NCBI GenBank assembly: GCA_964569695.1
Contig: CAZMUA010000004.1
Span: 1-64,000, forward strand
Origin: UBA8106 sp964569695
GTDB taxonomy: Bacteria > Acidobacteriota > Vicinamibacteria > Vicinamibacterales > UBA823
Direction of reading: 5' to 3'
Length of the DNA: 64,000 nucleotides
Position numbers and translations under genes: made by a program. Each line of letters opens with the position of its first letter. Positions within the stretch are counted from its first letter, which is position 1. The notes beneath the pieces were generated by a model, which did no database searches, was not told the origin of the DNA, and was given only the letters and a program-made list of their open reading frames with translations. Shown one piece after another: positions 16,703 to 25,654 of the stretch.

Positions 16703-17554
16703 ATGAAACAAACCATGAAAACATTTTTAAAGACAATCATATTCGCAAGTGTCGTTGCATCTACCCCAATAGTGAGTGCGCAAGATACACCTATAAAGTA
16801 TGTACGCTATGAGTACGAGGGTCGTGCTTCCTACGGTGTGCTGGATGGAAACACCATTAATGAATTACGAGGAAGCATTTTCGAATCTTCGGAACCAACC
16901 GGTAAAACCATTTCCTTGGCTGATGTAAAACTGCTTGTGCCAACGGAGCCCTCGAAAGTGATCGCTATTGGCTTCAATTACCGCAGCCACCTTGGAGATC
17001 GAGAACCGGAACCGTATCCTGGTGTGTTCGCTAAATATCCCAGCTCACTTATAGCCACCGAAGAAGCAATCGAATTCCCCGAGGGAGCTACTAACGTGCA
17101 TTACGAAGGGGAAATGGTTTTGGTAATCGGCAAACAAGCACGAAACGTTCCCAAAAGCCGTGCTCTGAGTCACGTGTTCGGCGTGACTGCTGGCAACGAT
17201 GTAAGTGAGCGCGATTGGCAACAGAACGACCTTCAATGGTTCCGAGCAAAAGCCTCCGATACGTTTGGACCACTCGGCCCAGTTATCGTTCAAGGTTTGA
17301 ACCCTGACGACTTATTGGTCCAAACCCGTCTCAACGGCGAACTGCGGCAGTCGCAACGAACAAGTGACTTATTCTTTGATAGTGCAACCATCATCAGCTA
17401 CGTGAGCAAGTTTGTAACACTTGAGCCAGGCGATGTGATTTACACAGGTACACCTGGAGCCACCCGTGCAATGGAACCTGGCGACGTTGTTGAAATTGAA
17501 CTTGAGGGCGTTGGAATACTACGAAACACCATCTCTGCTTCTGGAACTCCGTGA
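16703..17554 (+). CDS. Fumarylacetoacetate hydrolase-family protein with a signal peptide
   Basis: 283 residues. The C-terminal FAH domain (about 85-280) is clear: IAIGFNYRSH, the metal-ligand region HYEGEMVLVIG, GVTAGNDVSERDWQ, KASDTFGPLGPVIV and DVIYTGTPGAT. FAH-family enzymes cleave or isomerise C-C bonds of acyl pyruvates and related diketo acids, normally in the cytoplasm. Here residues 1-26 look like a Sec signal peptide (a hydrophobic stretch ending in VSAQD), so it is probably periplasmic, which is unusual. It overlaps the next gene by four bases (GTGA), indicating translational coupling with a membrane protein. Confidence 0.8.
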   Translation: MKQTMKTFLKTIIFASVVASTPIVSAQDTPIKYVRYEYEGRASYGVLDGNTINELRGSIFESSEPTGKTISLADVKLLVPTEPSKVIAIGFNYRSHLGDREPEPYPGVFAKYPSSLIATEEAIEFPEGATNVHYEGEMVLVIGKQARNVPKSRALSHVFGVTAGNDVSERDWQQNDLQWFRAKASDTFGPLGPVIVQGLNPDDLLVQTRLNGELRQSQRTSDLFFDSATIISYVSKFVTLEPGDVIYTGTPGATRAMEPGDVVEIELEGVGILRNTISASGTP

Positions 17555-18225
17555 AAACATTGCTTTTCGAGAGACAGTGGATCCACGTTTTCTCTCTGGT
17601 AGTTCTTCTCGGACTGCTAGATCGCGTGAGCACTCTTGAATCTGTCCAAACAGGTGACTTCCTTAACCTTGGATCGATAAATTGGTTGTACCTAGCTGCT
17701 GGCATTGCGGTCACCCACCAAGTTTTCGTATGGCTTTGTTGGCGACTTGAGTTGCATCATTCCTTGTTAACTCGGCTATTTGGACGCTACGGATTCCATT
17801 TCTACGCAACAGGATTTACAATTCTGGTAATTTTGAGAGTGGCCGCAGTATTGATCCTGGCAGTAATCAATCAAGACTCATTCGATATGCCTTCAGAAAT
17901 CTTACAAGGTTTTGCAATTGTGGCACTCGTGCCAGCAAGCTACCTTTTCTATTCGGTGAAGCGTTATTTTGGATTCCGGCGAGCATTAGGTCTAGACCAT
18001 TTCGATAAATCGTACCGATTGCTGCCAAAGGTCAGGGAAGGAATCTTTCGCATTACACCAAACGGGATGTACACTTTTGGATTCTTGCTCATATGGATTC
18101 CTGGTTTATGGTTTGCGTCAACTGCCGCACTCTTTGCAGCAATGTTTAATCATCTTTATATCTGGGTACACTACTTTGCGACCGAGCGTCCTGACATGCA
18201 GCGGATCTACGAAGTCCGGCACTAG
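17551..18225 (+). CDS. Integral membrane protein resembling PEMT/isoprenylcysteine methyltransferases
   Basis: 224 residues with about five hydrophobic helices. The C-terminal part, FGFLLIWIPGLWFAS then HYFATERPDMQRIYE, resembles the conserved end of membrane phospholipid/isoprenylcysteine methyltransferases (PEMT/ICMT fold), where His and the RPxxxxIY region contact S-adenosylmethionine and the substrate. Catalytic function is not proven by these motifs alone. The GTG start overlaps the stop codon of the signal-peptide FAH gene, so both are made from one message. A general 'membrane protein of unknown function' is the safe alternative. Confidence 0.55.
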   Translation: MKTLLFERQWIHVFSLVVLLGLLDRVSTLESVQTGDFLNLGSINWLYLAAGIAVTHQVFVWLCWRLELHHSLLTRLFGRYGFHFYATGFTILVILRVAAVLILAVINQDSFDMPSEILQGFAIVALVPASYLFYSVKRYFGFRRALGLDHFDKSYRLLPKVREGIFRITPNGMYTFGFLLIWIPGLWFASTAALFAAMFNHLYIWVHYFATERPDMQRIYEVRH

Positions 18226-18256
18226 ACTTTCCTTCTAAGTTAAAGGCGTTACAGTC

Positions 18257-19558
18257 ATGAAGCAAAAAGGCAACAGCGAAGTAACGTTCGACAGTGCCTT
18301 TTCAATTATCAATGTGGCTCTCTCTGGATCTTTCCGTCAAGAGTACGTCGACGAGCTCGCTTCCTCGAAGAATCTTGATGCCGCACTGCACCAGCTGCGG
18401 CACCGTATGCAGTCTCATACCTGGAAAGCGCATGGACACAACCTTCAGTTGGATCAAGTCGTAACTGCTTATGATCGCCAGACTCGTCTGGAAGGGTTTC
18501 ACGTATTAAATGATTGGAACGGGATCGCAGATCAGATCAATGAAAATATTATCCCAGTGGATGTGCTTGATTACGCTATCGATAATTGTCAGGCAGTACA
18601 ATCCGAGAAAACCGTACTGGCCGTCCTTTTGGATTACTACTTCCTGTACATCCTCGGCTTACTGTCAATGAGAGTGTGGGATAACGACAATGCAGATGAA
18701 AACCTCGATCGCCTAAATGAGGCTCTTCAACATTTGCAAGGTCCTCTAGGAAGTGGGCAACGTTTTATAGACAATGCCGAAACGCTTATCTTGCTCGCTA
18801 CATCTCACTATGAACTGAAGGAACATGGCTACGACCTATTACTCGACAAAGTCAGGGAACTTAATCAACCTCATCGGCTCAAGATTGCGCTGCAACACGC
18901 TGGCAGCATCGGTTGCCATTTGAGGTTTGGCTTTGAGGCAACGTATGCGAGAGACACCCTCGACATGCGAAACGATAATGTTGCAGATTATCCATGGTTG
19001 TACTTCGCATTGGCAGTCGTGATGCGCGAGTATGGGCGGATTCACGAAAATGGCTATGGAGAACAAGGCGATCGAGAGGCTGTCGTGGAGGCTCTCTTAA
19101 ACGGTTTGTCACCAGACACCAAAATCCTTGTGAGTCCTCCCGCAAAGCCCTTTTCAACGGTCCTCGAAACTGAACGTGCGGAGTTCTGCGAGCATTTACA
19201 TAGCTACAGAGATGACCTGCTTGAAGAATGTGAGTCGCATCGCCCGTCCCTGAATACCTATTCTCCGATTGGATTTTTCTTTAATTTTTCACAAAACGTT
19301 GTGAAAGGTACAGTTACGGATGCGCTTCTATGGGGAGACACCTGGACGGTAACACTAAACGATCTCTTGACGGGAATCTCACAGGGACACCCATCAACGC
19401 ACTCAAAGATGAGGCTCGCAAACACCTTGATGGGCTATGCACGCGCACATCCTCACAAGATTCGAGGAAAGATGATGCCGGTGATCGTGTACGACCCGCA
19501 AGCAGGTCATCGAGCATATGCCGAAACCGTCCGGCAACTTCATGAGTTAGGTCGATAA
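18257..19558 (+). CDS. Protein of unknown function, 433 residues
   Basis: I do not recognise this protein with confidence. It has no signal peptide and no clear membrane segment. It is mostly helical, with acidic patches (DNDNADENLD) and several His-containing helices such as KIALQHAGSIGCHLRFGFEA and YPWLYFALAVVMREYGR. The size and the helical run with His near HLRFGFE recall, weakly, the questin-oxidase-like family (DUF4243), but I see no decisive motif. Near the C-terminus comes a polar stretch HPSTHSKMRLANTLMGYARA. It follows the membrane protein gene after 31 bases on the same strand and may belong to the same transcript. Confidence 0.7.
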   Translation: MKQKGNSEVTFDSAFSIINVALSGSFRQEYVDELASSKNLDAALHQLRHRMQSHTWKAHGHNLQLDQVVTAYDRQTRLEGFHVLNDWNGIADQINENIIPVDVLDYAIDNCQAVQSEKTVLAVLLDYYFLYILGLLSMRVWDNDNADENLDRLNEALQHLQGPLGSGQRFIDNAETLILLATSHYELKEHGYDLLLDKVRELNQPHRLKIALQHAGSIGCHLRFGFEATYARDTLDMRNDNVADYPWLYFALAVVMREYGRIHENGYGEQGDREAVVEALLNGLSPDTKILVSPPAKPFSTVLETERAEFCEHLHSYRDDLLEECESHRPSLNTYSPIGFFFNFSQNVVKGTVTDALLWGDTWTVTLNDLLTGISQGHPSTHSKMRLANTLMGYARAHPHKIRGKMMPVIVYDPQAGHRAYAETVRQLHELGR

Positions 19559-19582
19559 AGTTCTTTATTTAACTGCTGGTAC

Positions 19583-19939
19583 CTATTGATCCCCTGACAG
19601 ATATTGGTGTTGCCCTAACTTCCAGTCCTCACGTACCTCCGTAAAAAAATCCCAAACAACCGTATCCACAATCGACCAAGCTTCGTGCTCCACATTTGCT
19701 GGTATCACGAGCATGTCGCCTTCCTGCAATGTAACCTCGTCACCAGCTATTTCCATTCGAAGGACACCTTCGAGAATACATGTAAATTGTTCAGCTGGAT
19801 GACTGTGCTTTTTCACATGTGTACCACCCGCAATGGTGAGACGGGCACTAGTGCCGTTACTGCCCCACAGCACACGCCGCTCAATCGCATTACCAATGCG
19901 TTCGACCTTTATATCGTTCCATCTCACTGGCTGCATCAA
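19583..19939 (-). CDS. Small single-domain cupin protein
   Basis: 118 residues forming one conserved beta-barrel cupin. The first metal motif, G(X)5HXH(X)3,4E, reads GGTHVKKHSHPAEQFTCILEG; the second, with GDMLVIPANVEHEAW, supplies the last His. A metal-dependent small-molecule binding or isomerase role is typical, but substrate is unknown. The start is ATG 19939 or the next codon. It is convergent with the 433-residue unknown and divergent from the CapA-like gene. Confidence 0.8.
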   Translation of the reverse strand: MMQPVRWNDIKVERIGNAIERRVLWGSNGTSARLTIAGGTHVKKHSHPAEQFTCILEGVLRMEIAGDEVTLQEGDMLVIPANVEHEAWSIVDTVVWDFFTEVREDWKLGQHQYLSGDQ

Positions 19940-20044
19940 ACTTCACCTCTTTCAGAATATATCGAAGAACACCCCAGACTCGAGGAGCCTGAGTTAATAT
20001 TACGTTGAGTCGAGGACGACCCGTATCGCATGCTAGGAGGCATA

Positions 20045-21418
20045 GTGACCATTCGAATTTTCGCTCTTGTAGTCATCATGTTGTTCAGCTGCCATGATGC
20101 AATAGATACTGCTTCAGCCGGCCAAAGCACGGACGACACGCAGTTCACTATGGCTCTAACAGGAGATTCCATCATTACTCGTAGGTTATCCGTCTATCAA
20201 GAGCCAGCATTTCTCGACATGATCAAGCTAATTCGTAAAGCAGACGTCGCCTTCACTAACCTCGAAATGCTTTTTCATGATTACGAACCGTTCCCGATGA
20301 ATAGTAGCGGTGGAACCTATATGCGGGCTGCGCCTGCATTACTCGATGAGCTTGTCTGGGCTGGATTCGATATGGTCTCACGTGCCAATAACCATACTGG
20401 TGATTACGGCCATTTAGGCATGGAGTTGACTACGAAATACGTTGCCGAAGTTGGACTCTTGCAGGCTGGAGTCGGAAACAGCCTTGCCGAAGCCCGTGAA
20501 GCCAAGTTCCTCGAAACAGCGAAGGGTCGGGTCGCGTTGATTTCAGTTGCTTCGACATTCCCAGACCATTCAAGGGCTGGCAAGACCCGCGGGGACATTT
20601 CTCCGCGTCCTGGCTTAAACCCATTGCGCTTTTCAACGAATTATGTCGTTACTCGAGAACACTTCGAAGAACTCCGTGCGATTTCGCAGAACTTAAATCT
20701 GTCTGTGCCAGATTCTGGAGACAACCTTCAGTTTCTTGGCAATCAGTTTATCGTTGGCGACACCCCTTCCATCAGAACAGAGCCAAATGATGAAGATCTC
20801 CATGAAATCGCCTCGGTAGTCTCTAATGCCAATCGATTGGCAGATTATACGGTCGTAACCATCCATGCGCATGAAGGTGCTGGCAACCGTTTTGTACCGG
20901 CTGAGTTTCTGGTCAATTTTGCGCGAGCAATGATTGATGCGGGGGCTGACATCTTCGTGGGTCATGGCCCACACGTTGTTCGCGGCGTGGAAATGTACCA
21001 AGGCAAGCCAATTCTGTACAGTCTGGCGAATTTCATTTTCCAGAACGAGACATTAGAGCGTTTACCAAACGAAAATTACGAGGCGTATGATTTAGGTCCG
21101 GACGCTCATATTGCGGATTTCAACGATCGCCGATACAACAACGATACGCAAGGATTTCCGGCCCAACGTGAAATTTGGGAATCGGTGATAGCAGTAACCA
21201 ACTGGGACATGGATGAACTCGTTTCTCTTACCCTGCATCCGATTACACTAGGCTTTGGTAACTCGAGAACGGTAAGAGGCCGACCGATGCTTGCCAGCTC
21301 GGACCTAGGGCGAAAGATCATCGACGATATTAGGCGATTGTCAGAACCGTTTGGTACGACCGTAGTGTTTGAAGACGGCGTGGGTCAAGTAATGATCAAT
21401 GATTCAGATAATCAATGA
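20045..21418 (+). CDS. CapA-family (poly-gamma-glutamate synthesis type) metallophosphatase-like protein
   Basis: 457 residues with a signal peptide (hydrophobic stretch IFALVVIMLFS near the N-terminus). PGA_cap motifs run in order: ALTGDSIITRR, FTNLEMLF, RANNHTGDYG, TIHAHEGAG, FVGHGPHVVRGVE, and KPILYSLANFIFQ. These conserved Asp/Asn/His residues form a calcineurin-like metal site. Members link to capsule or polyglutamate handling, but their reaction is poorly known. I chose GTG 20045 because AGGAGG ends at 20040, four bases before it; an ATG at 20030 in the same frame is the alternative. Confidence 0.82.
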   Translation: MTIRIFALVVIMLFSCHDAIDTASAGQSTDDTQFTMALTGDSIITRRLSVYQEPAFLDMIKLIRKADVAFTNLEMLFHDYEPFPMNSSGGTYMRAAPALLDELVWAGFDMVSRANNHTGDYGHLGMELTTKYVAEVGLLQAGVGNSLAEAREAKFLETAKGRVALISVASTFPDHSRAGKTRGDISPRPGLNPLRFSTNYVVTREHFEELRAISQNLNLSVPDSGDNLQFLGNQFIVGDTPSIRTEPNDEDLHEIASVVSNANRLADYTVVTIHAHEGAGNRFVPAEFLVNFARAMIDAGADIFVGHGPHVVRGVEMYQGKPILYSLANFIFQNETLERLPNENYEAYDLGPDAHIADFNDRRYNNDTQGFPAQREIWESVIAVTNWDMDELVSLTLHPITLGFGNSRTVRGRPMLASSDLGRKIIDDIRRLSEPFGTTVVFEDGVGQVMINDSDNQ

Positions 21419-21511
21419 ACCAAACAGCGAATATTGCAGGCGGTAGCAAACACACCATCCGTATTTGTTGATAGCCTTACCGAAAGAGTTGAACCTTCGA
21501 CGAGACAAGGC

Positions 21512-22498
21512 TCACTGTGTTCCTACAAGTAGTACTAACTTCCCAATATGATGCCCCGCTTCCATGACACGGTGAGCCTCGGACGCCTCTTCAAGAGGAA
21601 ATGTCGCATGGATCACCGGCCTAATCTTTCCACTATCAACTAGTGGCCAAACCTTTGCTTGTAGCGCTTTGGCTATAGCTGCCTTAACAGCAATTGGTCG
21701 TGAGCGAAGCGTCGATCCAGTCAAGGTTAACCGTCGCAGCATCACCGGAATCCAATTGATCTCCGTTTTCGGACCTCCAAGGATAGCAATTTGAACCAGG
21801 CGCCCCTCTTTGGCTAACAGATTAAGATTTCTCGGTGTGTATGAACCTCCGACCATATCTAACACAACGTTTACACCAGCGTTGTCGGTAAGTGCCTTTA
21901 TGACGTCGACGAAATCCTCTTCATGATAATTAATCGCTCGAGTCGCTCCAAGTCGCTCACAAGCTGCGCACTTTTCTGCAGACCCAGCCGTGGTAAACAC
22001 AGTCGCACCAAATGCCGCTGCCATCTGAATTGCTGTCGTTCCGATACCACTGGCACCGCCGTGCACCAGAAGGCGTTCACCCTTTACCAGTTGTCCTCGT
22101 TCAAACACATTCGTCCAAACCGTAAAAAACGTCTCTGGCATTGCAGCCGCTTCCATCATGCTGACGCCAGTGGGAACTGGCAAGCAGGTCGACGCTGACG
22201 CTACACAGAACTCAGCGTAGCCACCACCGGCAACTAGCGCACAAACACGATCGCCGAGACGCCATTCTGTTACGCCTTCCCCTAATTCAGTAATGATTCC
22301 CGCAACTTCCAACCCGAGGATGTCAGAGGCGCCAGGTGGCGGCGGATACTTACCCTCGCGCTGCATCACGTCCGGCCGATTAATGCCAGCAGCCGTAACT
22401 TTTATCAATACTTCTCCCACTCCCGGCAACGGCGTGGAGAGGTCCGTTACTACGAGTTCTTCTGGCCCTCCGGGGTTTCTAATTTCAATGGCTCGCAT
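21512..22498 (-). CDS. NAD(P)H:quinone oxidoreductase, zinc-independent MDR family
   Basis: 328 residues from ATG 22498 (MRAIEIRNPGG); the open frame runs further to 22546, but the inner start is the normal beginning of this family. It has the quinone oxidoreductase pattern GINRPDVMQREGKYPPPPGAS, the dinucleotide motif VHGGASGIGTTAIQMA, and the late HRVMEAGHHIGKLVL. The structural and catalytic zinc cysteines of alcohol dehydrogenases are absent. The protein resembles human TP53I3 (PIG3) and probably reduces quinones or activated alkenes with NADPH in the cytoplasm. It is divergent from the M55 peptidase. Confidence 0.87.
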   Translation of the reverse strand: MRAIEIRNPGGPEELVVTDLSTPLPGVGEVLIKVTAAGINRPDVMQREGKYPPPPGASDILGLEVAGIITELGEGVTEWRLGDRVCALVAGGGYAEFCVASASTCLPVPTGVSMMEAAAMPETFFTVWTNVFERGQLVKGERLLVHGGASGIGTTAIQMAAAFGATVFTTAGSAEKCAACERLGATRAINYHEEDFVDVIKALTDNAGVNVVLDMVGGSYTPRNLNLLAKEGRLVQIAILGGPKTEINWIPVMLRRLTLTGSTLRSRPIAVKAAIAKALQAKVWPLVDSGKIRPVIHATFPLEEASEAHRVMEAGHHIGKLVLLVGTQ

Positions 22499-22625
22499 AG
22501 TAAGCAGGGTTCGGTCGCGCATAATATTATGACCGACTAAGAACAAGAAAGGCTACACTTCAAACGCTTAGTTCTATACGGAAAACTTGTGGCTTTATTT
22601 TTTTATTCTAGAAGGAGTTGAATTT

Positions 22626-23534
22626 ATGGAATCGCCGTCACGCACTATGGTTGGTGTGATACTCCTAGCAGGAATCATGGCTGTGCCAAATCTCGCGGCA
22701 CAAGACGGAGTCAAAATCTACATTTCAGCTGACATGGAAGGTGTCACCGGTGCAGTAACCAACGAACAACTCGGGCCTGAGGGATTCGAATACCAACGGT
22801 TCAGGCAATTCTTCACCGATGAAGTGATCGCAGCCATTGAAGGCGCTCGAGAAGCTGGCGCTGATGAAATTGTCGTGAGCGACTCTCATGGGAATGGCCA
22901 GAATCTATTAATTGACCAACTTCCAGAAAACATTCAAATTGTCCGATCTTGGCCTCGTCCACTCGGCATGATGCAAGGCATTGACGACACGTTCGACGGA
23001 GTCATGATGATCGGCTACCACTCCAGCACGACAAACCCGAACGGAGTTCGTGCCCACACTAATTCGAGCGCTAGACTCTCAGCGGTTCGTCTCAACGGAA
23101 CCGAAATGAGTGAAGGCACTTTAAATGCAGCCATCGCCGGACATTTCGGCGTGCCCGTCATCATGATCTCGGGAGACGATGCGGTCGTTAAGGAAGTGCA
23201 GTCTACGCTTGGCAATATCGAGGCAGCTGTGGTCAAGTGGGCTTACAGCTTTCACTCGGCCCGCACACTCCATCCTTCGGCTGGACGTGCGTTGATTCGG
23301 GAAAAAGCACGAGACGCGGTCAACCGCATTGCGGAGTTCTTACCCTATAAAACAGAAACACCCATTAAGTTCGACGTGACCTTTAAGAACTATCAGCCAT
23401 CGCAACTATTAGCCTATTTACCTCAAGTGGATCGCACCGACTCACACAGCATTAGATTTATTGGCAATGACATGACCGAGGTTTCCCGTTTCTTTACCTT
23501 TATGATGAGCTACAACGCGTCATTAGAACCGTAA
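22626..23534 (+). CDS. M55-family D-aminopeptidase (DppA-like), secreted
   Basis: 302 residues from ATG 22626, which has AAGGAG nine bases upstream; the open frame reaches 22587 without such a signal. A signal peptide ends near NLAAQD. The M55 zinc ligands are visible: ISADMEGVTG, VSDSHGNGQN, MIGYHSS and ending motifs around ISGDDAV. These zinc peptidases cut D-amino-acid-containing peptides, for example from peptidoglycan. With the NamZ fusion and GGT elsewhere in the window it suggests recovery of cell-wall or D-amino-acid material. It is convergent with the cyclophilin gene. Confidence 0.87.
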   Translation: MESPSRTMVGVILLAGIMAVPNLAAQDGVKIYISADMEGVTGAVTNEQLGPEGFEYQRFRQFFTDEVIAAIEGAREAGADEIVVSDSHGNGQNLLIDQLPENIQIVRSWPRPLGMMQGIDDTFDGVMMIGYHSSTTNPNGVRAHTNSSARLSAVRLNGTEMSEGTLNAAIAGHFGVPVIMISGDDAVVKEVQSTLGNIEAAVVKWAYSFHSARTLHPSAGRALIREKARDAVNRIAEFLPYKTETPIKFDVTFKNYQPSQLLAYLPQVDRTDSHSIRFIGNDMTEVSRFFTFMMSYNASLEP

Positions 23535-23590
23535 CATTTGGCACGATGCAGCGATCAATTGAGTGTAAACAGGCTGCGAATATGGTTTGG

Positions 23591-24739
23591 CTAGCGTACG
23601 ATCTGAACACCGAGAATTTCGATTCGCTGCAAGGGATTTTCGCCATCCAGCGGGAGCGACTCAATTGCGTCAACTGTGGCCATACCGTCAATGACTCGTC
23701 CAAAGACGGTGTACTTCCCGTCCAGCGCACTCACGGTGTCAGTGCAAATAAAGAAAGAGGTTGATGCACTAGCCGGATCGTCTCCTCTGGCCATGGAGAC
23801 AACACCTCGAAGGTGCGGTGTAGCAGAAAATTCTGGCTCAAGATTAATAATGTGTCGTTGCTGATTCTCGTCAAGCGGCCGTTCACGGCTTCCCAGCCAG
23901 CCGGTCTGGATAAGCATTCCCTTGACAACTCGATGAAACGACATCCCGTCGAAAACCCCGAGCGAGGCAAGACGAAGGAAATTGCGAACATGCTCAGGTG
24001 CGACCTCAGCCATAAATTCCAGCGTGATTGAACCGTTGGTTGTTGCGAAAATAGTGCGATAGGCAGAGAGCTGCTCAACACTATCATTCGCGAATGGCGC
24101 CGGTTGTGGCGGAGGCTGATCGCGGATCGTAATGGCTAAAATCGCAATTCGTTCAACGGCCTTACCGGCCTCGTCTGTCACAGCTTCTGAGATCTCCGTG
24201 ACCAAATTCATGCCCTCAGAAACACGACCAAACAAAGTATATTTTCCATCGAGTGCCGGTTGATCAACTACGCTGATAAAGAACTGTGTACCAGCACTGT
24301 CAGGATCGCCTGGCACCTGCACTGCCGACACCGCACCTCGTGTGTGGCGTTCGGCACTTAGCTCAGCCCTCAGTAACCCCAAACCTCCCTGCCCGTACAG
24401 TTCAGGTTTTTCTGGATCTTTTGAAAATGGATCGCCACCCTGAATTACACCGTGCTTGATTATTCGATGAAAGATTGTTCCGTCATAGACGCCATTCTCG
24501 GCTGACTGAATGAAGTGCCCGACATGGTTTGGCGCTACTTCAGGCAATAAGTCAATGGTGAACTGGCCCCTATCGGTCTTAACCACAGCTTGTTTACCTG
24601 CCATTTCCAGATTTGTAAATGGTGTTTGAAAAGGCTGGGAAGCGTTAGCCGATGATGTCACCGTCAGGCATGTCACACAGATTGCCAACGCTACGTAAAT
24701 CACCTTGCGGAAAATATTTAATTCTCGGAACATAACCAC
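23591..24739 (-). CDS. Secreted double-domain cyclophilin-type peptidyl-prolyl isomerase
   Basis: 382 residues: a signal peptide (about 1-33, ending SANAS), then two cyclophilin domains of about 150 residues each. The first holds GTIFHRIIKHGVIQGGDP and GTQFFISVVDQPALDGKYTLFGRV; the second holds GMSFHRVVKGMLIQTG and STSFFICTDTVSALDGKYTVFGRV. Each keeps the FHR active-site region, but the second lacks the usual QGGD segment (QTGW instead), so it may be weaker or have a binding role. It should help proline-limited folding in the periplasm. Starts at codon 1 or codon 3 are equally possible. Confidence 0.9.
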   Translation of the reverse strand: MVMFRELNIFRKVIYVALAICVTCLTVTSSANASQPFQTPFTNLEMAGKQAVVKTDRGQFTIDLLPEVAPNHVGHFIQSAENGVYDGTIFHRIIKHGVIQGGDPFSKDPEKPELYGQGGLGLLRAELSAERHTRGAVSAVQVPGDPDSAGTQFFISVVDQPALDGKYTLFGRVSEGMNLVTEISEAVTDEAGKAVERIAILAITIRDQPPPQPAPFANDSVEQLSAYRTIFATTNGSITLEFMAEVAPEHVRNFLRLASLGVFDGMSFHRVVKGMLIQTGWLGSRERPLDENQQRHIINLEPEFSATPHLRGVVSMARGDDPASASTSFFICTDTVSALDGKYTVFGRVIDGMATVDAIESLPLDGENPLQRIEILGVQIVR

Positions 24740-24844
24740 GTTTTACCTTTTGTATAAGCCCGGTGCGATTCAACTCGTGCCACACCAATATTAACCGGTT
24801 GTGGTCATCATCGCGAACATCGAAACACGTGCTACCATACCATC

Positions 24845-25654
24845 ATGGTTTTGTTTGATAATGATTTCACTGAGACACCAACGGAGCAACCAGAACCAGC
24901 GAAGTCCACACGCCGAAGTTTCATCCTAGTGTTGTTTTTGTGTGCAGTCATTATCGGCGGGTACTTCTTGTGGCGTATGGTGCAATCGGGCGAGGAAAAC
25001 CTAGTCGTCGAGCAAGTCGAACCAGAAGTGATTCCTGTCGTTGAACCTGAACCCGAGCCGGAACCTGAGCCGGAACCAGCACCACGCAGAGTCGCACGTG
25101 CACCCGAACCCGAACCTGAGCCGGAACCAGTACCACCGCCGCCGCCGACAAATGTGCTACGTGTTACGAGCGACCTTGACGGCGCTTCGGTTTTCCTTGA
25201 TAGAGATTTTCTCGGTACTACGCCACTAGAGATGTCGAATCTTGATCCAGGTCAGCATCGCTTAAATATCTCAGTGCCAGGCCATGATAGCTTCGTGCAG
25301 ACGATCGAAATTTCTAACGATCCCGTTGAGGTTGCCGTCAAATTTCTTGAGGTTAGGCTCGACGAAACGGTAAGTGTTATACACAAACATCGGATGGGTT
25401 CGTGCGCGGGTCAACTGGTCGCCACTCTGGAAGGAATTCAATATGAGACGAACCATAAAGATGCATTTTCTGTGTCGTTTTCTGATCTTGAAGAGTTCAG
25501 CATTGACTATTTAGATCATAACCTTCATATAAAACCAGCCGGTGGCAGGGGTTACAATTTTACCGACGAACAACCGAATGCGGACGCACTGTTCGTTTTC
25601 CACCGAGATATTGAAACAGCGCGTGCGCGGCTCGAAACTGGTGACCAACCGTAA
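24845..25654 (+). CDS. PEGA-domain membrane-anchored protein with Glu-Pro repeats
   Basis: 269 residues: a short cytoplasmic N-terminus, one transmembrane segment (about 26-44), then a long Glu-Pro linker, PPPPP, and a PEGA domain at about 105-175 (VTSDLDGASVFLDRDFLGTTPLEM, GQHRLNISVPGH). The remaining C-terminal domain (about 180-269) has no motif I know. The EP linker is a stiff spacer of the TonB type that would hold the PEGA domain away from the inner membrane. PEGA domains bind surface or peptidoglycan-associated partners; the exact role is unknown. It overlaps the tag gene by 14 bases. Confidence 0.75.
   Translation: MVLFDNDFTETPTEQPEPAKSTRRSFILVLFLCAVIIGGYFLWRMVQSGEENLVVEQVEPEVIPVVEPEPEPEPEPEPAPRRVARAPEPEPEPEPVPPPPPTNVLRVTSDLDGASVFLDRDFLGTTPLEMSNLDPGQHRLNISVPGHDSFVQTIEISNDPVEVAVKFLEVRLDETVSVIHKHRMGSCAGQLVATLEGIQYETNHKDAFSVSFSDLEEFSIDYLDHNLHIKPAGGRGYNFTDEQPNADALFVFHRDIETARARLETGDQP
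25041..25127 (+). repeat. Coding hexamer repeat (Glu-Pro) in the PEGA gene
   Basis: Two clusters of six-base repeats of the form GAACCT/GAGCCG/GAACCC encode runs of Glu-Pro, at about 25041-25080 and 25105-25127, separated by an Arg/Ala-rich insert. Such in-frame hexamer arrays change length easily by slippage, which would alter the reach of the linker without breaking the frame. Confidence 0.75.

Noticed and set aside
25041..25127. Repetitive hexamers considered as a possible CRISPR or satellite
   Set aside because: The repeats are in frame and encode Glu-Pro; there are no spacers.
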